DNA of 64,000 bases from Mycobacterium sp. ACS4331 (lineage in GTDB: Bacteria; Actinomycetota; Actinomycetes; Mycobacteriales; Mycobacteriaceae): the NCBI RefSeq assembly GCF_001667265.1, contig NZ_LZHW01000073.1:1-64000 (forward strand), given 5' to 3'. The notes beneath the pieces were generated by a model, which saw nothing but the letters and a program-made list of their open reading frames with translations, was not told where the DNA came from and ran no database searches. Below, piece by piece: positions 59,392 to 64,000 of the stretch (position 1 is the stretch's first letter; each line of letters begins with the position of its first letter). Both the position numbers and the translations under genes were made by a program.

Positions 59392-60275
59392 TTCGATGCC
59401 TCCTGAGCAGCCTTGAAATCCCGGACAGCGGCCTGGTAGTCGGCCTCACTGCCGGCCAGGTAGGTCTTGACGAACTCGGCCCAGCCCTCATCGGAACCAG
59501 CCGCCTCGGCGTAGTGCCGCTGGAATCTCTCGTCACGGCGGTAATCGGGCTCGGCGGTGGTGAAGTGGGCACCGCCCGGGGCCTCCACCACCGTGTCGAC
59601 CATCATCCGGTTGACCAACAGCGCCTGTGGCGGAACGGATTTCACCAACTCTTCGGTGGAGACCACCTTCTCGACCGACAGCACGCGCCGCTGCGCGGCC
59701 ATCAGGAACAGATCGTCGAAGTACGGGTCGATACCGGTGTAGGCCGCGTTTCCTCTTTCGTCACCGATGTTCAGATGCGCGAAGGCCACATCCAGGTTCA
59801 GTGCGGGCATGGCGATCAGTTCCTCGTACCCGTCGCCCGTGGGGTAGGGCGAGCGCACGGTCTTGAGTTCGTCCCCCCAGAAGCGGCGCACATCGCTGCC
59901 CAGCCCCGCGCGGATCGGCAGGAACGGCAGACGCTGCGCGGCCGCCTGCAACCCGCAACGCAGCATGCCCTCGTCCATCTCACGCGCCTCGATCGCACCC
60001 GAGGTGCGGGCCTTGGCGAACCAGGGGTCGTAGAACGGCGGCGAATCCAACGAGACGAAGCCGTAGTACACGCGCTTGACCTTCCCGGCCGAGCACAGCA
60101 GGCCAAGGTCCGGTCCGCCGTAGGTGACCACGGTGAGGTCGGTGACATCGGTGCGCAGCAGTGCCCGCACCAGCGCCATCGGCTTGCGCCGCGACCCCCA
60201 ACCGCCGATACCGATCGTCATACCGCTCTCCACCGAGGCGACCGCCTCATCGAGCGTCGTGCGCTTGTCTGTCAT
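59388..60275 (-). CDS. ipdA: IpdA, alpha subunit of COCHEA-CoA hydrolase
   Basis: The 295-residue protein is the CoA-transferase-like alpha subunit (SVESGMTIGIGGWGSRRKPMALVRAL, VTYGGPDLGLLCSAGKV). The catalytic Glu of this enzyme is expected in the GAIEAREMDEGMLRCGL region. Together with IpdB it forms a heterotetramer that opens ring C. It lies between echA20 (4-nt overlap) and ipdB, the same order as Rv3551-Rv3552. Confidence 0.95.
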   Translation of the reverse strand: MTDKRTTLDEAVASVESGMTIGIGGWGSRRKPMALVRALLRTDVTDLTVVTYGGPDLGLLCSAGKVKRVYYGFVSLDSPPFYDPWFAKARTSGAIEAREMDEGMLRCGLQAAAQRLPFLPIRAGLGSDVRRFWGDELKTVRSPYPTGDGYEELIAMPALNLDVAFAHLNIGDERGNAAYTGIDPYFDDLFLMAAQRRVLSVEKVVSTEELVKSVPPQALLVNRMMVDTVVEAPGGAHFTTAEPDYRRDERFQRHYAEAAGSDEGWAEFVKTYLAGSEADYQAAVRDFKAAQEASK

Positions 60276-61030
60276 GCCTTCTCGCCCTTCGAGGTTCCGG
60301 CGAACGCGTCGCGGTGCTCGTCGGAGACACCGGACAGGTTGAGTTCGAATGTGAAGCCCTGCTCCATGCGGTATCTCGCGTTGACGGGCTGGACGTCGAT
60401 GAAGTTCAGCGCCTCCTTGGCGGCGCGGATCACCCGGGTGTCCTTGCTCGCGATGTCGCGGGCGACGCGCAGCGCGGACTCGTCGAGTTCGGCGCGCGGA
60501 ACCACCTCGTGCACCGACCCGAAGTGGTGCAGGGTTTCGGCGCTCACGGTCGCGGCGGTGAAGAACAGTCGGCGCATCATGTGCTGTGGCACCAGACGCG
60601 ACAGGTGGGTGGCCGCACCGAGGGCACCGCGTTCCACCTCGGGCAGGCCGAATTTCGCGTCATCGGACGCGACGATCACGTCCGCGTTGCCGACGAGGCC
60701 GATACCGCCGCCGACGCAGAAGCCGTTGACCGCGGCGACCACCGGAACCTCGCATTCGTAGACCGCTTTGAACGCTGCATAGCAGCCGCGGTTGGCGTCG
60801 ATGAGCGCCGTGAAGCCCTCGGTGTTCTGCATCTCCTTGATGTCCACACCCGCGTTGAAGCCGCGGCCCTCGGCCCGCAGGATCACCACGTGGGTGCTGC
60901 GGTCGCGGCCCGCCGCGGTGATGGCGTCGGCGAGTTCGAACCAGCCCGCCGACGGGATGGCGTTGACCGGGGGGTAGTTGACGGTGACCGAGACGATGCC
61001 CGGTTCGACTGTCGTGGTGGTGATCGTCAT
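60272..61030 (-). CDS. echA20: EchA20, crotonase-family ring D hydrolase
   Basis: EchA20 hydrolyses the last carbocycle-D bond of HIEC-CoA, giving COCHEA-CoA for IpdAB. The 252-residue crotonase has the oxyanion hole residues in RGFNAGVDIKEMQ (near residue 58) and NGFCVGGGIGLVGNADV (near 103). The ATG has AGGAAG upstream. A KstR2 box 31 bp upstream controls it and the divergent SDR gene. Confidence 0.95.
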   Translation of the reverse strand: MTITTTTVEPGIVSVTVNYPPVNAIPSAGWFELADAITAAGRDRSTHVVILRAEGRGFNAGVDIKEMQNTEGFTALIDANRGCYAAFKAVYECEVPVVAAVNGFCVGGGIGLVGNADVIVASDDAKFGLPEVERGALGAATHLSRLVPQHMMRRLFFTAATVSAETLHHFGSVHEVVPRAELDESALRVARDIASKDTRVIRAAKEALNFIDVQPVNARYRMEQGFTFELNLSGVSDEHRDAFAGTSKGEKA

Positions 61031-61060
61031 CGAGTCACTTCCTGGAGGGGTCGCTACCTA

Positions 61061-61074
61061 AGCAAGCACTTGCT
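61061..61074. promoter_or_regulatory. KstR2 operator between echA20 and the SDR genes
   Basis: AGCAAGCACTTGCT fits AnCAAGnnCTTGnT completely. It lies 3 bp before the putative -10 of the SDR gene and 31 bp before echA20. Confidence 0.92.
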
Positions 61075-61077
61075 TGG

Positions 61078-61083
61078 TACGCT
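61078..61083 (+). promoter_or_regulatory. Putative -10 of leaderless SDR gene
   Basis: TACGCT, then 6 nt (AGCACA), then GTG at 61090. Confidence 0.5.
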
Positions 61084-61089
61084 AGCACA

Positions 61090-61863
61090 GTGACTGACGC
61101 GCCTGGAATCAATCTGCAGCTGACCGGTCGGGTGGTTCTGGTCACCGGCGGTGTGCGTGGGGTGGGCGCCGGTATCAGCGCCGTCTTCGCCGGTCAGGGT
61201 GCCACGGTGGTGACCTGCGCACGTCGGCCGGTCGAAGGCCTGCCGTATGAGTTCCACTCCTGCGATGTGCGCGACGACTCCTCGGTCGCGGCGCTGATCG
61301 ACACCGTCGTGGCGAAGCACGGCCGGCTCGATGTCGTGGTGAACAACGCCGGCGGATCGCCCTATGTGGCGGCGTCCGAGGCATCGGCCAAGTTCAGCAC
61401 GAAGATCGTCGAACTCAACCTGCTCGGTCCGCTCTCGGTCGCCCAGCACGCCAACGAGGTGATGCAGAAACAGGACACCGGCGGGACGATCGTGAACATC
61501 TCCAGCGTCAGCGGTCGCAGGCCCACCCCCGGCACCGCGGCCTACGGTGCCGCCAAGGCGGGGGTGGACAGCCTCACCAGCACACTGGCGGTCGAATGGG
61601 CCCCCAAGGTCCGGGTGAACTCAGTCGTGGTCGGCATGGTCGAAACCGAACAGTCCGAACTGTTCTACGGCGACGCCGACTCGATTGCCGCGATCTCGAA
61701 GAACGTGCCGCTCGGCCGGCTGGCCAAGCCCGCCGACGTCGGTTGGGCCGCAGCATTCCTGGCGTCGTCGGCCGCCTCCTACATCAGCGGCGCCTCACTC
61801 GAGGTGCACGGCGGCGGCGAACCGCCGCACTACCTGTCGACGACAACCGCAGACATCAAGTAA
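61090..61863 (+). CDS. Short-chain dehydrogenase/reductase (Rv3549c-like)
   Basis: The 257-residue SDR has VVLVTGGVRGVGAGIS (TGGxRGVG cofactor motif), DVVVNNAGG near residue 87, and the catalytic Ser/Tyr/Lys in NISSVSGRRP...AYGAAKAG. It is under the KstR2 box shared with echA20. The reaction is not established to my knowledge; oxidation of a hydroxyacyl intermediate of HIP or fatty side products is possible. GTG start, probably leaderless. Confidence 0.9.
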   Translation: MTDAPGINLQLTGRVVLVTGGVRGVGAGISAVFAGQGATVVTCARRPVEGLPYEFHSCDVRDDSSVAALIDTVVAKHGRLDVVVNNAGGSPYVAASEASAKFSTKIVELNLLGPLSVAQHANEVMQKQDTGGTIVNISSVSGRRPTPGTAAYGAAKAGVDSLTSTLAVEWAPKVRVNSVVVGMVETEQSELFYGDADSIAAISKNVPLGRLAKPADVGWAAAFLASSAASYISGASLEVHGGGEPPHYLSTTTADIK

Positions 61864-61877
61864 GGAGACACACTCAC

Positions 61878-62783
61878 ATGGGACTTCTCGACGGCCGGGT
61901 GGTCATTGTCACGGGCGCCGGTGGCGGCATCGGCCGCGCACATGCGCTGGCGTTCGCCGCTGAAGGAGCCCGAGTCGTGGTCAACGACATCGGCGTGGGT
62001 CTGGACGGCTCGCCCGCCGGCGGCGGCAGCGCCGCACAGGGTGTCGTGGACGAGATCGTCGCCGCCGGTGGCGAAGCCGTGGCCAACGGTTCCAACGTCG
62101 CCGACTGGGGTCAGGCCGAGGCGCTGATCCAGACCGCGGTCGACACCTTCGGTGGGCTCGACGTGCTGGTCAACAACGCCGGCATCGTCCGGGACCGGAT
62201 GTTCGCCAACACCTCCGAGGAGGAGTTCGACGCGGTCACCGCGGTGCACCTCAAGGGGCACTTCGCCACGATGAAGCATGCCGCGTCGTATTGGCGCGCG
62301 CAGTCCAAGGCCGGCAACGCGGTGGACGCCCGCATCATCAACACCAGTTCGGGTGCGGGCCTGCAGGGCAGTGTGGGACAGGCGAACTACAGCGCGGCCA
62401 AGGCCGGCATCGCGGCACTGACGCTCGTGGCCGCGGCCGAGATGGGACGCTACGGCGTCAGCGTCAACGCCATCGCGCCCTCGGCGCGCACCCGGATGAC
62501 CGAGACGGTCTTCGCCGACATGATGGCGACGCAGGGCCAGGATTTCGATGCGATGGCGCCGGAGAATGTCTCGCCGCTCGTGGTGTGGCTCGGCAGTGTC
62601 GAATCCCGCGATGTCACCGGCCAGGTGTTCGAAGTCGAGGGTGGCAAGATCCGGGTGGCCGAAGGCTGGGCGCACGGGCCGCAGATCGACAAGGGTGCCC
62701 GCTGGGACCCCGCCGAACTGGGGCCGGTGGTCAACGACCTGCTTGCCAAGGCTCGGCCGGCGGTGCCGGTGTACGGGGCCTGA
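61878..62783 (+). CDS. SDR family oxidoreductase, long type (Rv3548c-like)
   Basis: The 301-residue protein has TGAGGGIGRAHALAFA at the N-terminus, NNAGIVRDRMFANTSEEEFD, the catalytic Ser in NTSSGAG and YSAAKAG. The VNDIGVGLDG segment and the length recall the hydroxyacyl-CoA dehydrogenase part of multifunctional enzyme 2. AAGGAG lies about 12 nt before the ATG, and it follows Rv3549c-like SDR by 14 bp in the KstR2 unit. Readings from further upstream are out-of-frame shadows. Confidence 0.9.
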   Translation: MGLLDGRVVIVTGAGGGIGRAHALAFAAEGARVVVNDIGVGLDGSPAGGGSAAQGVVDEIVAAGGEAVANGSNVADWGQAEALIQTAVDTFGGLDVLVNNAGIVRDRMFANTSEEEFDAVTAVHLKGHFATMKHAASYWRAQSKAGNAVDARIINTSSGAGLQGSVGQANYSAAKAGIAALTLVAAAEMGRYGVSVNAIAPSARTRMTETVFADMMATQGQDFDAMAPENVSPLVVWLGSVESRDVTGQVFEVEGGKIRVAEGWAHGPQIDKGARWDPAELGPVVNDLLAKARPAVPVYGA

Positions 62784-62803
62784 CTTTCGCCCGGCTTGAA
62801 ACA

Positions 62804-62833
62804 ACGGCCCGCCTGAGTGTTCAGGCGGGCCGT
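62804..62833 (+). terminator. Strong terminator after the SDR pair
   Basis: ACGGCCCGCCTGA (62804-62816) and TCAGGCGGGCCGT (62821-62833) form a perfect 13-bp stem with the loop GTGT, 20 bp after the stop. Confidence 0.88.
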
Positions 62834-62870
62834 CGTGCTTTCAGCGGCCGCGGTGTGGACATGGCCCCGA

Positions 62871-63011
62871 GTGCCGCCCACCAAGCGGCGTGCTGTGGCC
62901 GTCGTGGCGGGGTTGTTCCTCTTGACAGGGGTGGGGATCGCCGGTTGGATCATGCGGTATCGAGTTGGTCATCTGTCCATGTCGTGTGACCTACTTGCGT
63001 GGGAGGTGTAA
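62871..63011 (+). CDS. Possible small membrane protein (46 aa)
   Basis: A GTG at 62871 opens a 46-codon frame with basic residues, one hydrophobic helix (AVAVVAGLFLLTGVGIAGWI) and a short polar tail. There is no clear ribosome binding site, codon use is mixed, and a longer reading begins inside the terminator. It may be chance; reported for checking. Confidence 0.25.
   Translation: MPPTKRRAVAVVAGLFLLTGVGIAGWIMRYRVGHLSMSCDLLAWEV
62922..62950 (+). promoter_or_regulatory. Possible SigA-type promoter for the third SDR gene
   Basis: TTGACA (62922-62927), a perfect -35, and TTGGAT (62945-62950) are 17 bp apart, about 100 bp before the SDR start at 63054. The -10 is poor. Confidence 0.3.
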
Positions 63012-63053
63012 CCCCGCCCGCGACCACATCACCAGCAGAAACGGAGTATCAAC

Positions 63054-63824
63054 GTGTTTGAAGACCTCGCCGGTAAGACCGCCGTGATTTCCGGCGGCGC
63101 CCGCGGACAGGGCGCGTCCCATGCGCGAGCCCTCGCCGCGCTCGGGGTGAACGTCATGATCACCGACATCCGTGACGAGCTCGGCGCCGCTGTGGCCGAG
63201 GAGATCGTCAGCGCCGGCCATCAGGCGACGTATCGCCACCTCGACGTGCGTTCGACCGCGGACTGGGCCGCTGCGATCGAAGCAGCCGAGAAGCAGTTCG
63301 GCGCCGTGAACATCTCGATCAACAATGCAGGTGTGGTGCAGTGCGCCCCTGTCGATCTGTGCACCGACGAGGACTGGGACGAGGTCATCGGGGTCAACCT
63401 GGCCGGCGTCTTCCGCGGCATGCGGGCGGTCATCCCGGCGATGCGCCGCGCCGGCGGTGGTGCGATCGTCAACATCTCCTCGGTGTTCGGCGTCAAGGGC
63501 ACCTGGGGTTACGCCGGATACGTCGCGAGCAAGGCCGGCGTCGCCGGAATCACGAAGTCTGCGGCGCTGACCTACGCGGCCGACAACATCCGGGTCAACG
63601 CGATTGCCCCCTCCTCCGTCGACACGCCGATGCTCGACGAAGAGAAGGTGATCATGGCGGAGAACCCGTACTTCGACTTCGACGAATGGATGGCGAGCCA
63701 GCCGATCCCGCGGATCGCGCAGCCGCAGGAGGTCACCGATCTCCTGCTCTACCTGGTCTCCGAGCGCTCCCGTTACTGCACCGGTGGCATCTACCCGATT
63801 GACGGTGGAATTCTCGCGGGCTGA
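63054..63824 (+). CDS. Short-chain dehydrogenase, FabG3/20-beta-HSD-like
   Basis: The 256-residue SDR has TAVISGGARGQGASHARAL (the GGARGQG form is common in hydroxysteroid dehydrogenase-like members such as FabG3), SINNAGVV near residue 89, the catalytic Ser in NISSVFG and YVASKAG with Tyr and Lys. Family resemblance suggests a hydroxysteroid substrate. Unlike the two preceding SDR genes it has no visible KstR2 box and lies behind a strong terminator. GTG start; no corresponding gene in the H37Rv order at this point. Confidence 0.88.
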   Translation: MFEDLAGKTAVISGGARGQGASHARALAALGVNVMITDIRDELGAAVAEEIVSAGHQATYRHLDVRSTADWAAAIEAAEKQFGAVNISINNAGVVQCAPVDLCTDEDWDEVIGVNLAGVFRGMRAVIPAMRRAGGGAIVNISSVFGVKGTWGYAGYVASKAGVAGITKSAALTYAADNIRVNAIAPSSVDTPMLDEEKVIMAENPYFDFDEWMASQPIPRIAQPQEVTDLLLYLVSERSRYCTGGIYPIDGGILAG

Positions 63825-63853
63825 GGTTCCCGGAGACACCGCGCAAATGGCAA

Positions 63854-63881
63854 TCGGCCCCCTCGTGATCGAGGGGGCCGA
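63854..63881. terminator. Bidirectional terminator
   Basis: TCGGCCCCCTCG (63854-63865) and CGAGGGGGCCGA (63870-63881) form a perfect 12-bp stem with the loop TGAT between the SDR and the convergent gene at the right edge. Confidence 0.88.
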
Positions 63882-63904
63882 CGCGCTTCATGGTGGCTTG
63901 TTGG

Positions 63905-64000
63905 TCAGGCGGCATCCCTGGCCGCGGTGTCGCCGCTGCCGGAGTCGACCGCCCTGTCGAGGTTCCCGCTGATTCGGTCGCGTGCGTCCGTGACTGACTG
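63905..64000 (-). CDS. C-terminus of an unknown protein, cut by the window edge
   Basis: The last 31 codons plus TGA of a minus-strand gene are present; the reading ends in DRAVDSGSGDTAARDAA. The convergent terminator and GC-rich third positions support a real gene. Too little is visible to name it. Confidence 0.5.
   Translation of the reverse strand, partial: QSVTDARDRISGNLDRAVDSGSGDTAARDAA

Overview
The window is a high-GC mycobacterial chromosome segment, most likely from a fast-growing, non-tuberculous species (Mycolicibacterium-like). The proteins recall M. tuberculosis orthologues closely, and the gene order follows the H37Rv stretch from about Rv3604c to Rv3548c. PPE64, the PE_PGRS genes, nat, fdxB and lppH are missing from their H37Rv positions, and a different set of genes sits there. 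Identifications come from recalled family sequences and visible motifs; no database search was run. Bases 1-17 are not genomic: they are the end of a Nextera/Tn5 mosaic-end adapter, so position 1 is a contig edge.

Region by region. 18-3806 holds the C-terminus of a proline-rich protein and the pantothenate/CoA operon (DUF2520 protein, panC, panD, coaX). 3812-9920 holds a D-amino-acid dehydratase-like enzyme, lysS, lsr2 and clpC1, with a ClgR-type operator before clpC1 and a strong terminator after it. 9950-11684 is a cobalamin-riboswitch operon (cbtB, cbtA, an atypical histidine phosphatase). 11794-17717 carries lpqF, mhuD, an alpha/beta hydrolase, a GlxA-type regulator, a methyltransferase, mutY and canB. 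17836-26176 is housekeeping: disA, radA, lpqE, carD, ispD, ispF, cysS and rlmB. 26183-33652 is accessory: an ArsB-like pump, a metallo-hydrolase, pxpA, a zinc ABC transporter under a Fur-family box, a LacI regulator and otsB.

33656-63824 is mostly steroid catabolism. KstR and two sets of KstR boxes flank fadE34, kshB and hsaADCB (side chain and rings A/B). KstR2 and three KstR2 boxes flank fadD3-fadE31-32-33, fadE30-ipdF, kstR2-fadA6, echA20-ipdA-ipdB-ipdC and two SDR genes (rings C/D). HsaD releases HIP, FadD3 activates it, and the KstR2 genes degrade it. Two insertions interrupt this block: 42188-45074 (a small exported protein, a lipase, and an exported serine-tailed protein with an IdeR-like box) and 54938-57531 (an alcohol dehydrogenase and a SatD-like regulator with a membrane partner).

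A recurring feature is the leaderless start: twelve genes have a TAnnnT hexamer exactly 6 nt before the start codon. No tRNA, rRNA, CRISPR array, insertion sequence or prophage was seen.
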